Source: Colias croceus (lineage: Eukaryota; Arthropoda; Insecta; Lepidoptera; Pieridae). From it: a stretch of DNA of 64,000 bases. Every line of letters starts with the position of its first letter. Position 1 is the first letter of the stretch. A model generated the notes under the pieces. It did no database searches and was not told the origin of the DNA. It saw nothing but the letters and a program-made list of their open reading frames with translations. This document shows positions 12,228 to 24,900 of the stretch, piece by piece. The stretch spans positions 2,616,501 to 2,680,500 of the forward strand of contig NC_059564.1 of NCBI RefSeq assembly GCF_905220415.1, given 5' to 3'. The position numbers and the translations under genes are program-made.

Positions 12228-12440
12228 TAAATGCGAAAGTAACTCTGTCTGTCTGTCTGTTACTCAATCAAGCCTAAACTAGGTACAGAACCAATTTTCA
12301 TGAACTTTGGTATGGAGATATTTTGATACCCGAGAAAGGACATAGGCTCCTTTTTATCCCGGGAAAATGCCTCAATCCCGGAAATCCCACGAGAACGGGA
12401 ACTTTGACTGCGCGGGCGAAGCCGCGGGCGGAAACCTAGT
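12228..12440 (+). mobile_element. Helitron-like element, tandem to the previous one
   Basis: Starts directly at AAATGCGAAAGTAACTCTGTC and ends GCCGCGGGCGGAAACCTAGT. Head-to-tail adjacency of two copies is a common Helitron arrangement, since the elements insert next to or into each other. Confidence 0.6.
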
Positions 12441-12971
12441 ACTGTATATCGTAGGCATACCATTTCGTAATTAAAATATGTACCTACCTACTATATTAAA
12501 TAATTAGAATATGAGTTTCACCCGCATTGAGGAAAATAACTATCAGTAGTTATAGTACATTCAGAAGCTCTACTTTTCCCGTTTTTGCAACATTTATGCA
12601 CATTTCGCCTTTGCATCTGAGCAGTGCTATTTGCTTCTCAGTTCCTGTTGATCGCAATTCGCCTTCCTCGATAAGCGGTCGAATGATTCCTAAGATTAGC
12701 AAGTTCAAACAAACTCTACAGGTTACAGTATAGTTATCGTTTATTTATTTTAGCTGTGCCTACGATATCGTTAAGGCGCGTGTATAGATTCCAATTCAAA
12801 TAATAATTATTGAACAGAGGCTCCGTTCGGAAATAACTACATATAAATTGTGAAATTACATTTCATGATTTCTAAACTGAGAAGCTGACGTTTATGACGC
12901 ATGTCACGATATGTCACTAACATATGACATTTATAAATATTGATTTCATGGTTTGGAAGTTTTGAATAAAA

Positions 12972-15284
12972 ATGCCTTTAATAATACTTTGTGGAACACC
13001 AGTAAGTGGAAAAACAACAAGAGCGAGAGAACTAAAAGAATATTTCGAGAAAACACACAATAAACAAGTGGAACTCATATCTGAGGAAGAGGCAATACAA
13101 AAGTTAGGTTATAATAAGGAATCGACGTATTTAGACTCACAAAAGGAGAAAAGAGTTCGTGGTTATCTTAAATCTGAGGCAATTAGACTAATCGGCAAAG
13201 ACAATGTCGTTATTCTGGATGGAAGCAATTATATCAAAGGTAAACTTTCTTAAATTCTACATGAACTAACCATATAGGTATCTTCTACGATTAACATATG
13301 TCCTTTACAGACTATAATATAATATAGTTATATAAATATAACTAATTCCAAGAAACAAATTTGTTCTAATTAACATGCTTAACTTCATCATCTTATTTTA
13401 TAATATTTTGAAGTCTGTTATGCCCTTTACTGATATATTGATCGCAAAACTTGTAAAAAACCTTAGTAATGACGCTACAAATGCAGTTCCTTTCAGCAAC
13501 ATCAAACATTTATTTATTCAATAAGAATTATTCTAGAAGTAATTTTGAATTGTCATAACAATTACTATTTAGCCATAAGTAATTTTAAATGAAATCTTTC
13601 TTAATATAATTTTATTTATCAGGATACAGATACGAATTGTACTGTGCGTCCAAAGCTTCAAAGTCCACTCAATGTACAATCTACACAATAAGATATCACC
13701 CAGACGCCTGGGCAGATAATTTGTCAAGAATCAAACAGAGAGAGGAGAATGGTAATGATGATGTATTTACTGAACCATATACAGAAGAAGTGTTCAATGC
13801 ATTGACAAAGATGAGGTATGTAAATAGATAAATGTACACTTTTTATTTTATTAGCTTTTCGCACATGGCTTCACTCGCTGTGTCATAAACCTAATAAATT
13901 ATACATATAAACCTTTCTCATCAATCACTCTATTTATTAAAAAAACTGCATCAAAATCCTTTGCGTAAAAATTTAAGCATACATAGGGACATGGGACAGA
14001 GAAAGCGACTTTGTTTTATACTATGTAGTGATTAAAGACAATAATTTATGTTAAAACATTACTATTATTATTTTTTAAATATTTACATCTACTGTACTTA
14101 GATATGTTAGTAATGCAAATAAGAGGATCCATGGTAAACATCAGCTTTTTAAATTTCTTCTTCTAACACTTCTTGCATCTATAGATGAATTCAATACAAT
14201 TTTAACTGAAAACGCAAATAATGTGCTCAAAAATCTAATTGTAATTCAAAAAAAGTATCAATGTATCCTACCTTACCTTTGCATAGTTGTCATAATCAAC
14301 ATAATATTATGTAGAATTTATTGCAAAATTGTAATATACTATTTTAAGAATACACTATGCATTGTGAACCTCATTTTTTGGAACGTCAGTTTAAATAAAA
14401 TAATTATTTACAGATTTGAAGAACCAAATAGAAACAACAGATGGGACAGTCCGCTATTCTCAGTGCAGCCGACAGACACATTGGATGTTGATGCGATTTA
14501 CGATGTGTTGTTTAAACGGAAACCACCGCCTCCTAACATGAGTACACAGAATGTAAGTTGATATAAAAAAAAAAAATTTAACAGATATAAACACTGTTAC
14601 TTCGATTCAAATAAACAGACCAGTTTCTGCTAATTCAGTTAACTAGTGGCTAATTTAACAACTTTTTGCCTCATATTTTTAAATATTATCTATAATTTTA
14701 GGTTTACTGTGCAATTATTATGCTTAAAATATCCAGAAATAGTGAATATTATAAACTTCATTTGTTTTAGAAAGCTCTGATTAATATTTGTTATTAAACT
14801 GCTATAATCAAAAAAATACTACAATAATGTTAAATTAACAAACATTTTTTATGTACTATGGTAGATAATACAAGTTTTGGATATATTCTGTTACCTGTCA
14901 GTTTAAATGTACATCAAAAAGTAACCAACAAGAGATATTAACAACTGTTAAAACAGACCTCTACAGAGATTGTTACATCATTAACAATTATTTTCACAGC
15001 CGCCGCTGACATCAACAAACTTCCTCTATGAATTAGACAACATAACGCAAGCCATATCAAAACGGATATTAGAAGCTAAAGAATTTGACGCGTTCGAAGT
15101 GAAGTTCCCAGACTATCCTGGATGTGTGATAGAATCAGGTTTCATGCATTCCGTGAACCCACAAAACTTGTTACGCTTGAGACGACAGTTCTTGACGTAC
15201 GCTAAAATGAACCATTCGAACGAAAACGCTAATAAATTGGGCAGGTTTTATATACAGTATTTGAATAAAACTTATACGGATTGA
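12972..15284 (+). CDS. kti12: KTI12, Elongator-associated P-loop protein, 4 exons
   Basis: KTI12 homologue, a nucleotide-binding partner of the Elongator complex needed for wobble-uridine modification of tRNAs (mcm5/ncm5). Exons 12972-13239, 13623-13815, 14414-14552 and 15000-15284 join in phase (G|GA, AG|A, phase 0) to 294 aa, close to yeast KTI12 (313). The N-terminus MPLIILCGTPVSGKTTRA holds a P-loop (GTPVSGKT, residues 8-15). VVILDGSNYIKGYRYELYC (around 80-98) is the Walker-B-like region typical of the PSTK/KTI12 family. FEEPNRNNRWDSPLF and the C-terminal LRRQFLTYAK are also KTI12-like. A short 5' leader precedes the ATG, and AATAAA follows near 15441. It is divergent from the ACE-like gene and convergent with CARNMT1. 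Identity is strong. Confidence 0.95.
13850..14035 (-). mobile_element. Helitron-like element in KTI12 intron 2, decayed
   Basis: Contains AAATTATACATATAAACC, TCAAAATCCTTTGCGTA and AAAGCGACTTTGTTTTATACTATG, related to 11256-11460. The GC-rich tip is eroded. Confidence 0.5.
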
Positions 15285-15608
15285 GATTGGTTTTTTTATT
15301 TGATACAACCAACGACGTCATGATACAGCCTTAAAAATTATTCATTAAATCCTTTTTTCATGTGAAATCCTATTTTTCTTGTAATATATTTGAAAGAAAA
15401 ACACAATGTAGTTGCATGTATACTCATTATTTAATTTAAATAATAAATATAAATTATAAAGATTAATAGATTCTGTTATGTACATTTTATATTATTTTTT
15501 ACCTTGCCTTTGTAGTTCTAAAGAAAATGTCAATTCAAATACCTACTAAAACATTTTTTTTCTTTGTATCATAATATAAGTATATGTATAATATTTCTAT
15601 CACATTAA

Positions 15609-15768
15609 GAGCCAGCGCGCACGAGCAACTTTGTCTTCGCAACTATTTTGTCTCTCCCATCAATTGTATGGGGAGTTGCGTCGCTACGTGCGCGCACTTT
15701 CATACTAGCCCCATAGGTGGGAGAGACAAAATAGTTGCGGAGACAAAGTTTCTCGTGCGCGCTGGCTC
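15609..15768. mobile_element. MITE with long inverted ends and TAA target duplication
   Basis: GAGCCAGCGCGCACGAGCAA at the left and its complement at the right form inverted repeats of about 55-60 bp with few mismatches. TAA flanks both sides (15606-15608, 15769-15771). Copies at 20091-20256 and 57173-57322 also carry TAA/TAA. A three-base TWA duplication fits PIF/Harbinger. It lies just beyond the KTI12 3' end. Confidence 0.75.
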
Positions 15769-16083
15769 TAACAGACATAAAAATTGGGATTAAAATAAAA
15801 CACAAATTCACTTCTATTAATTTCTCTGTTCAATATAATGTACTCCAAATTAACAATAAAACTTTGGATATTGTAATGCCACATGTAAAAATATAATACT
15901 TGGAAGAGGCCATGTTTATTATTTACGTTTTATTAATATCTAGATATAACAGTTCATAAAGTTTTTAACACCAATATACAGTTGTATGCTATTACTAAAC
16001 TTATGTGATAATTGTCCTGTCTATTTCCCTTTTTAAAGCTCAAGTAATGGCAACACATTTTTTTCTTTTTCATTACATTGATC

Positions 16084-16303
16084 CTACTTATATTATAAAT
16101 GCGAAAGTTTGTGAGGATGGATGCATGTGTATGTATGTATGTTTGTTACTCTTTCACGCAAATACTACTGGACCGATTACTACAATGATATTTAGCACAC
16201 ATATAGAGGGTAACATAGATTAACACATAGGTTTTATCCCAGAAATTCCACGGGAACGGAAACTATGTGGGTTTTTCTTTGATAACGCGGGCGGAAAGCT
16301 AGT
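16084..16303 (+). mobile_element. Helitron-like element
   Basis: TATATTATAAATGCGAAAGTTTGTGAGGATGG with a (TGTA)n microsatellite, ending GCGGGCGGAAAGCTAGT. Confidence 0.65.
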
Positions 16304-16865
16304 ACGAGACTTGATGTGTAGGATGAAGCATGCAAGCAGAATTAATGATATATAATTTTTGTCTATGTTAAATTTATTATCTATGGTTTGGCGGCATAGA
16401 CAAACCATAAACTAGACTCCCAATCTCACTCATGCGTGCGTCAAAATCTTTCTAATGAGCTGAACAATAGACTTTGAACAGTACTGCCATGACATAAGAT
16501 GTTAATTTTAATGAATTTTTATATAACCCGACGCTCGGGTATATCTTGAAGAACTTTAAATAAGCATTTGTGAATCTTGTTTAGTAGTACTTCAATGTAT
16601 AAAAAAATGTGCGGGCAGATATAAATGATGGTTTCATGTATTTCAATTAAAATATGTATTTTAATTTTAGACGTAATTTGTATAATTTATGAAATTAAAA
16701 GTTAAATACATAACATGTAAAATAATTGTAATAAGATATCTCACTAGTATTTGAAAATACTAAATAACAAAAAAACTTGCGTCAATTGTGTTGCCAGTTC
16801 TTGAACAATGGAGGGTAAAGTAAAAAATATATAACCCGTGCGAGTTAACTTGAGACAAGGGGGGC
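16304..16865. other. Intergenic stretch between convergent KTI12 and CARNMT1
   Basis: AT-rich, no exon or RNA gene supported. Short inverted words (GTATATCTT, TTTAATT) are no more than expected for the composition. Confidence 0.35.
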
Positions 16866-17048
16866 TGTGTGTGCCCTGCGGTTTTACCCGCATTGCTCCG
16901 CACCTGTTGGTCTTAACGTGATGATATATATAGCCTATAGCCTTCTTCGACAAATGGGCTATCTAACACTGAATGAACTTTTCAAATCGGACCATTAGTA
17001 ACTGAGATTGGCGCGTTCAAACAAACTCTTCAGCTTTATAATATTAGT
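16866..17048 (-). mobile_element. Helitron-like element (GAAGAGTTTG family), minus
   Basis: Contains CTGCGGTTTTACCCGCATTGC and ends AAACTCTTCAGCTTTATAATATTAG, the reverse complement of the 23051 copy; the extreme CTAG tip is lost. Confidence 0.6.
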
Positions 17049-17150
17049 TTTTCCTTAAAAATATTACTACCCAAAGTAAAACTGGTACTTAGTTTGATTT
17101 ACATTCCATTATTTTATTTATTTTGGAAACGTGCCTATATTATATTTAAA

Positions 17151-17361
17151 ACTAGCTTTCCACCCGCGGCATCGCCCGCGCAGTCAAAGAAAAACCCGCA
17201 TCGTTCCCGTTCCCGTGGGATTTCCGGGATAAAACATGTCCTTTCTCGGGTATCAAAATATCTCTATACCAAATTTCATGCAAATTGGTTCAGTAGTTAA
17301 GGCGTGATTGAGTAACAGACAGACAGACAGATTTACTTCCGCATTTATAATATTAGTATGG
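17151..17361 (-). mobile_element. Helitron-like element (AAATGCGAAAGT family), minus
   Basis: ACTAGCTTTCCACCCGCGGC at the left, (CAGA)n and CGCATTTATAATATTAGTATGG at the right; a full-length inverted copy. Confidence 0.65.
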
Positions 17362-17577
17362 ATAACGTCATCGGCTCAGGTCTCAAGTTAATTCGTATGT
17401 ACTACAGTTGTAAATAGTAAATTTTCTATATCACTTTGCGGTTTATCACTTTATGTAATATTTTTCTGTTTTTCTTACAAATATTTATACATAGATAAAT
17501 CTCACAAAACAATTGGGCGATTGATGTGTATGTAATTTTGTTTGATTGCAAATATGCTATGGATTATAATCTGTATC

Positions 17578-17775
17578 CATATATATAAAACTCAAAGGTG
17601 ACTGATATAGTGATCTATCAACGCACAGCCCAAACCACTGGACATATCGGGCTGAAATTTGGCATGCAGGTAGATGTTAGGACGTAGGCATCCGCTAAGA
17701 AAGGATTTCCCGAAATTCTTGCGGGAACGGGGAAAAACGGAGATGCACGTACAAAGTCGTGGGCGGAAGCTAGTT
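17578..17775 (+). mobile_element. Helitron-like element, divergent copy
   Basis: Starts ATATATATAAAACTCAAAGGTG and ends CGTGGGCGGAAGCTAGT. The interior differs from the other sub-families (GCCCAAACCACTGGACATATC), so this is a separate sub-family. Confidence 0.5.
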
Positions 17776-17924
17776 GGATTATAATCTGTATCCATATTGG
17801 ATTATAATCTGTATTTTAAAGCCATGCATACTTCAAACAATAAAATTTATATTCATAAAAGAAAATATAAGATAATTGAGACAAGAAATAAATCAAAATA
17901 CAACACAATCGAAATTCGAATGAT

Positions 17925-18180
17925 TACAGTGCCACAAACTTAAGTGACCCGGTGGCAAAAACTGGAGCTACGTGTCGCTATTTTGAAATGTCACATCTTC
18001 ACAGACTTTTCATACGAAATATTTTGTATAAATAAAAAGTTCCTTATTAATGTTAATTTACACCATTAGCAATGACATTATTTTTACCCTTGCATCCGGG
18101 GAAATACTATTTAGCGGCACTAAAATCGACATCAGTGACACCGCGACCGTCACCGGGTCAGTTAAGTTTGTGGCACTGTA
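17925..18180. mobile_element. MITE with TACAGTGCCACAAACTTAA ends
   Basis: TACAGTGCCACAAACTTAAG and its complement form terminal inverted repeats of about 30 bp including GACCCGGTG. The duplicated target, if any, is TA. A second copy is at 47843-48128. Size and TA flanks fit a Tc1/mariner-type MITE (inferred). Confidence 0.65.
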
Positions 18181-18194
18181 TGTACATATTTATA

Positions 18195-18418
18195 AATTTT
18201 AAAGCATAATGTGATTACCCGTGTCCTCTAGTGGGGTAAGGGGCAGATGCATTATACATCTGTTTCACTGATCGATTTTCTTTAGGGACAAGTAGGTGAT
18301 CAGCCTTCTGTGTCCTGGTAGACCGAGACATTTTTTTTTATTCGTCTTCACCGGGAATCGAACCCAGGACCCCAAGTTCTACGCTTACGCGTTAACCACT
18401 GTACCAAAGAGGCGGTAA
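18195..18418 (-). mobile_element. tRNA-derived SINE
   Basis: On the minus strand the 5' head (18418 to about 18337) carries a box A (TGGTACAGTGGTTAACGC) and a perfect box B (GGTTCGATTCC). The tRNA-unrelated body follows with CAGGACACAGAAGGCTGATC and CCTTACCCCACTAGAGGAC. The head is not a working tRNA: the acceptor stem does not close. SINE class is clear; the family name is not given. Confidence 0.75.
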
Positions 18419-18659
18419 TTGTAAATTGTAAGAGAATTGTAATTGTTCCAAAAATGATAATATGGCAATGAAGAAAAATATATGAGGTTGATGAATGACA
18501 TAATATTTAAAACATAAATCCTGCTTTAACATTATATTTTACGTTAAATTTAAATAAATTTTATTACACTATGCGTTTACATCTTCATATTGACAAACTA
18601 ATAATTTTTAATACGCATATAATATGGCATACTTACCATTTACAATTCAAAAGGTTTTT

Positions 18660-18825
18660 GAAGAGAAACTTCTCTAGGCGCGTTGAGAGTAAAACTTCAA
18701 GTACGCGTCATGGCAATACCGTCACGTCTTGGAGAAAGACGACGATTTTGTTATCTTTGAATTTTACCAAAGAAGTTTCACTTCTGACACGTGTGCTCGG
18801 TACACACGCTCTTTTTTCCTATTAT
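18660..18825. mobile_element. MITE-like remnant with AAGTTTCACTTCT end
   Basis: Carries AAGAAGTTTCACTTCTGACACGTGTGCTCGGTACACACGCTCTTTTTT, matching (in parts of up to 20 bases) the outer arm of the 34868-35283 element. It lies just beyond the CARNMT1 stop codon. Confidence 0.45.
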
Positions 18826-18935
18826 AACATCATTTAAGAAATATTTTTTTAACTAGCAACATTAAAACATACACATACAGCCCATAACATAAATTATTCT
18901 TAATTATAATACTTTGTTCTATCGAGTATTAATAA

Positions 18936-21900
18936 CTACAGGTTAGGCTTTCTGCACACGAAGAAAACGGAATTGTATTCGTGCTGTAGCATAGAATTTG
19001 GGTTCTGTGCGTATTTCGTTTTAACGCCTGTGCGTTCCTTCTGTAAAAATACAAATAAAAATTTTAAGAGAAAATAGGTTAAGGTTCATCATGTGACGGT
19101 TTATGAAAAATATTTTTAGGACATTTTTTATGTTTCTTTGGCACGCTTTTTTTTTACTATTTGACGTTTATTTGTGTGCTTTTGAAATCTAAAAGGCATA
19201 ATAATATAATGTCAGTAAATCTATTTAGTCTGCATTATCCGTCATTAAAATCGAAAAAACAAAATTAAACATTAAAGAAACATGAATATAAACACAATGT
19301 TAAGAGGGCTTATTCAATTTAACGCAAGTCAAAATCTCCGCGATCTATTACGATAGATCGCGGCTTGCGCTATCCTTTTACTATGAACAGCATAGGTCCA
19401 CAGGAGAGCGCCGAGCAACATGTCCTCTCTTTGGAAAGGCTCGCTGCCGACTGATTTTAATCGGGTCACGCGCAGTGTTTTATAGTACGTTAAAAAAAAA
19501 TGTAGAAAAATAATAGAGGTACCTTAGTTGATTTTTTAAATTTTATCTTATAAGTAAGACGTTCTTTTATTGCAATATGTATAAATTATATTCAACTAAG
19601 TCAAATATCATGGTGAAAATAATCATTTTGTCGACTATAATTTCTAAAAAAATTCACATTGTTCGGGTTTTAATTTCGTAAGTTAGGAGTCCAAAATAAA
19701 AAAATCTTTTAACTAACTATTTTAATAAGGATTTTTGCAGTTAGTTAAAAAAAAATGTGTGTTAGATCTGTCAGCAATTTCAGATATTTTTAGCTTCGAA
19801 ATTGACACTAAAAGTGAAATCAAGTAATCATCGGCTCAGTTATCTTGATGGTATTCACAAATACTGTATTAATTGAAAAAAACTCTTAACTAACTATATA
19901 GACAATAAAATTTCCTAAAATTATTAGTAATTCATATATTTGTAAGATAAGTGGTTGATGGACAATCTGGTTTGAAAAATCACATATTTGAGCCAAACAG
20001 CACACGGACCGCGTACACGGCCTTAAAGTGAATAGTAAAATTAAAAAGAAAACAATCTAGGTTTCTTTCCATCTTTATTACTGAATGTAAGAGCTAGCGC
20101 GCAAGAGCAACTTTTGTCTCGGCAACTATTTAGTCTCTCCCATCAACTGTATGGGGAGTTGCGTCGCTACGTGCGCGCACTTTCTTACTAGCCCATAGAG
20201 TTGATGCGAGAGACTAAATAGTTGCCGAGACAAAAGTTGCTCTTGCGCGCTAGCTCTAAATTGCTCATATCTATACAGGGTGTTCCACCGTCGGTATTCT
20301 AAGCTCAATGGTCAATGGAGGTTATAGGTTTGCATACGCCGAGTTCGTAAAAAATACTTAAAAAAATTTAGATGCATTTTTTTTCAAATAGATGAATTCT
20401 TAAAACTCTATGTGTCAACCCATAACAAGCAACCCGCCCAACTTTGCCACCAGCACGTGAGCTATCGTTGAAGATTATGTTTTCATAGACAAAATGCTCA
20501 CATTCGCGAAGCGTTATATGTCGGCTGCGCGAAGCTAGAGAAGAAAACATGAATTTTAAGGAAAAATTTAGCAAAAAATTTTTGGCGCAATTTTGTTGTT
20601 TAAGTATTTTTTACGTGATCATTGTATGCAAAACTACAAGTTCCTTCGCGCTTAGTATACCAATAGTGGGACACCCTGTATAATGTAATTTTGTTCACAG
20701 TAAAACTAATGTCTAACAGACCCAAGCTATTTTTTTAATAACAGTTAATATAAGTGTAAAAAAAAACATGGTTTATGATTAAAATAAAAATAGAATATAA
20801 CTTACCACAATATCAAACCCAACGTCCTTTATTATATCAACTAGAATGTCATATGGCGGCTCGATGCTAATCTCGTTCGGCATGTCGCTGAAAATAATAA
20901 TATTTTGTTAATACATTTCTTGTTTTATTATATTTTTTCTTAGTTTAAAATATATTATGTGGCCATAAGTATATCTGTGTGTATGAAACATTTAACTCTC
21001 AACTATGAGTACCAAAATATATTTTTCACATTGATTTACCACCTAGTAGTAGTCGTACTACTTTTATAAACAATATTACGAACAACAATAGAATACACTA
21101 GCTGCGCTTCGTGGATTCACCCGCGTGTCTGCCCTCCTGTTGGTCGCCTATAGCCTTCCTCGATAAATGGGCTATCTAACAACGGAAGAATTTTTTCGAA
21201 TCGGACCAGTAGCTCCTGAGATTGGCGTTCAAACAAACAAACATATTATTATATGTAAGTATAGATTAAATACCATGACGATATTTTAATAAAAAGTTGT
21301 TAATTATTTATTAGTTATTGTTTTTATCCTTATAAAAACAATTTGTGTGAACTTTAACAACATATCAAACAAATAAAAAAATGTTGTGTGGTTTTATGAA
21401 ACCACGGTAAAAGTGAAACTGTTCGAACGGTTCCGAACACTGCTTTGTGTAGCGCATGTCGCGTGCCGAGTAGGTATACCTACTCGGCAGCCGCGATACA
21501 CGCGACATGCGCTAAACAGACCAAAAAGTTTGAGACGATGTAATAAAAGTTACACTTTAAAAAATTCTTATTTATTTAACACTTAAATAAAGTTTTACAA
21601 ACAGGAAGCTCACCTATAATGATACAATAGCGGTCCCAAATTGATCCAAATGCCCCCCGGTTGCAATATGGCGTATATCCTCTCGATAAATTCTATCACG
21701 TTCGGCGCGCAATCTATGAAGAAACACGTCGCGACGCAATCCCATTCGTCCGTCTCTGTGTACACCTGGAATAACATAATAATTATTTAATTGAGAAACT
21801 TTTAAAGAATAGAAAAAGTAGATCAAGATACGGGATTCGAACCCGCGTATTTCATCTCGCGATCAAAATTTTCTGATCTTTAAAAATTGCTCATTTATAA

Positions 21901-24900
21901 AGCATTTGAATGCTATAAAACTAAATATCAAATTATTAATTTCTATATTTTTTGCTTGATTTGACACATTTTAGAAGATCGGGAAACTAAATATGGCTTG
22001 AGTATTGATAGATTTTTTACAGATCTGAATGTGAGAGAATTTCCCCTGCCACAATATCCCCAATGTCGTTGTTCACGCAACTATTGATCCCTGCCGATGT
22101 AGCTTGTCATCAGTTATACTACCTCCTGGTGTTAGACCGACACGCGTGATGATTTAAGAATTTCACCAAGAGCCCAAAGACCCGAGTAAATACAGTATAT
22201 GACACACTATAACATCAGTCCCCTGCCACCGTCTCATCAATCTTGTTGTTCACGCAACTAGTTGTTTTGGTTACTCGCTCGTCCCGTATATTGTTGTGCC
22301 ACACGAGTCACGTAACACGCTATAACATCAGTCCCCTGCCACTATATCCCCAATCTAGTTGTTATCTTTTGTTACCCGCATCACGGAGTCACGTGGTGTT
22401 CGCCTGTCGCTTGTTATTGATATTTTTCACGACAATTGTCATAAAATCCGTAATGAATTTTCTCTTTCTTTTGTCTCTCTCTATAAATAATATAATATAT
22501 TTATTAATAAATAATTAAATTTGAGTCAAGTTAATTATTTATCATGTTGTGTTATCCTATAATTGTTTGTCACATTTATTTAAATTTTTAATTGTAACAT
22601 GTACCTTAGCTATAAGTATTGTTGCGACAGGTGTTGGATGACCTTAGTAAAAAAAATAAATAAATAAAATAAAATGTGTCACGTGTCACACGTGTCACGT
22701 GCCACGTGTCACGTGTCACGCCGCTCACCTTGAGGAAGTCCCCCGCGGCGATGGAGAAGTGCGAGTGGTGGCAGGCGGGCGGCACGTCGGGGAACGTGGC
22801 GGCGGTCGCCTGGTGCTCGCTCGTCATGTGGTTCACGTATTGGTGCAGCCACGGGTACACCGTGTGCTTGTTCGCCTGGTGACAAACAATCTTATTATAT
22901 GTATGTTAGTCTGTAAGGTATTTATTCTATGGGTCTGTACAATTTATTGTCTGTTACCTGAAATAAATGTTATAAAATAAAAAATAAATATTCCTATGAT
23001 GATGTTGCTCATTCATATTTAACATTGTGTTCGTCACAAAAATTTACAAATCTATACTAATATTATAAAGCTGAAGAGTTTGTTTGTTTGCACGCGCGAA
23101 TCTCGGGAACTACCGGTTCGATTAGAAAAATTCTTTCGGTGTTAGATAGCCCATTTAACGAGGAAGGCTATAGACTATAATTATATCATCTCGCTAAGAC
23201 CAACAGGAGCGGAGCACTGCGGGTAAAACCGCGGAGCATAGCTAGTTCAAATTAAAATTACCATTGTACACATACCTAAATCACAAAAAAGTACGAGTAG
23301 TAATTCCATCAAGTAAAATTACATTAGGTATGTTATTTTTTATTGTATCTGACATAATGAACAAAATAACTTTCTCATATTACACAATAAAAATAAACAT
23401 TATTTTTTTTATAAAATCATTAAAATTTCCAACCCACCAAGCAACCTCTGGACACCTGTTCAACATAAAATGCAAACAGCATGAACCGCGACAACTTATT
23501 CCCCTGGCTCGTCAAACTGCACGCCGCTATCCCGCACGCGAGACCACTTATACTTTTATTTGTATGTATTATAATAGGTGTGTTCTAATAAGTATTTAAG
23601 CAAACTAATTTAAAGAGATCACCAATAAATCATATTATGTTACTAAAAGTTAAAATAATCAATATTTATTCTTAAAAATAATAACCACTGAATAATCAGC
23701 TCTGGTTTAATAGCTGGCTAATGGTTAGCATAATTGTATATAAAACACTTAATTAAAGTTAAAATAATCAATATTTATTGTTAAAAAACAATAATCACTG
23801 AATAATCAGCGCTGGTTTGGATTTCGAAGGGCGCCCCCTTTTTCTTTTCTGGCCGATAAGCACATTTTTTGCTTCTGGTGGGGGGTTGGTCAGCTTTAAG
23901 CTGTATGGCTAATCCGATAATATGTTTGCACATGTCAATTTTTAAAGAGCGCCAATTTGTCTCCGCCCCTTTGATCATTTTTTCATTTAAATTATAAATT
24001 GATGTATTAAATTGGTAACGAATACTATTAATTTAATATCTGAACGAAATAAAATGTTACTACTGTATTGGTGACAAAATATCAAATAAAAAGGAGTCGC
24101 AGTCAGGGATCGATAATCGATTTATTTGGTGACAGATCTACCATTCTGAGCACAGAGCTATTATTTAAGTAATAAAACTGTTATTATAAGAACGAGGTTT
24201 ATATTCATGTAATGCAATATTATTTAATTGGTTATCGATCTCTTATTTTACACACATATTAACATTAATTTGATAATTCACACCTGGGAACAATTTTTGT
24301 TTATCTGAGAACGGAAATATTTCGTGGTGATAGATCTATTTATTAGGTGATACAACTTGATGACAAATATAAATTTTGGTGATAGAAAATATAGTTCCCC
24401 TTTTATTTGGGAACAATATATTTAGTAATACATCAAACCGCTCACCTCAGGACACTTGTTCAGTATAAAATTGCTCGCGAACAGCATGAACAGCGAGAAC
24501 TCATTCCCCTGGCACGTAAAGCCACGCGCCGCTATCTCCCACGCGAGCCGGCCGAGCCCCGCGCCGGGCACTAATACTTTTATGTGAGATCGATCACTGG
24601 AAAGAAAATAACGTAGTTAAGACTTTTCGCCTGCTATAAATAAAAATTCGTAGCGAAAACATGCTTTCGTTGTTCTTAGTGCGTTCGAAAAGATTCTATG
24701 CAACATTCTAATACTGAACTACACTGAATACGAGTTATCGTTTACACTAAAAGATCACGAAAGAATGCAATAACTACTCTAGCTCTAAATTTGTTTGGAA
24801 GATTTTCTGATTATATTCAAAATTTCACCAAAAAGATGTAAAAATTGTCCAGTACTCAATTAACACAATATAAATAAGTATACATTATCTTATTCCTTGA

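Noticed and set aside
12527..12733. 68-codon open frame upstream of KTI12
   Set aside because: No recognisable domain and no splice or start context; chance frame.
18337..18416. Possible tRNA gene (minus)
   Set aside because: Boxes A and B are good, but the acceptor stem does not pair and a SINE body follows; SINE head, not a tRNA gene.
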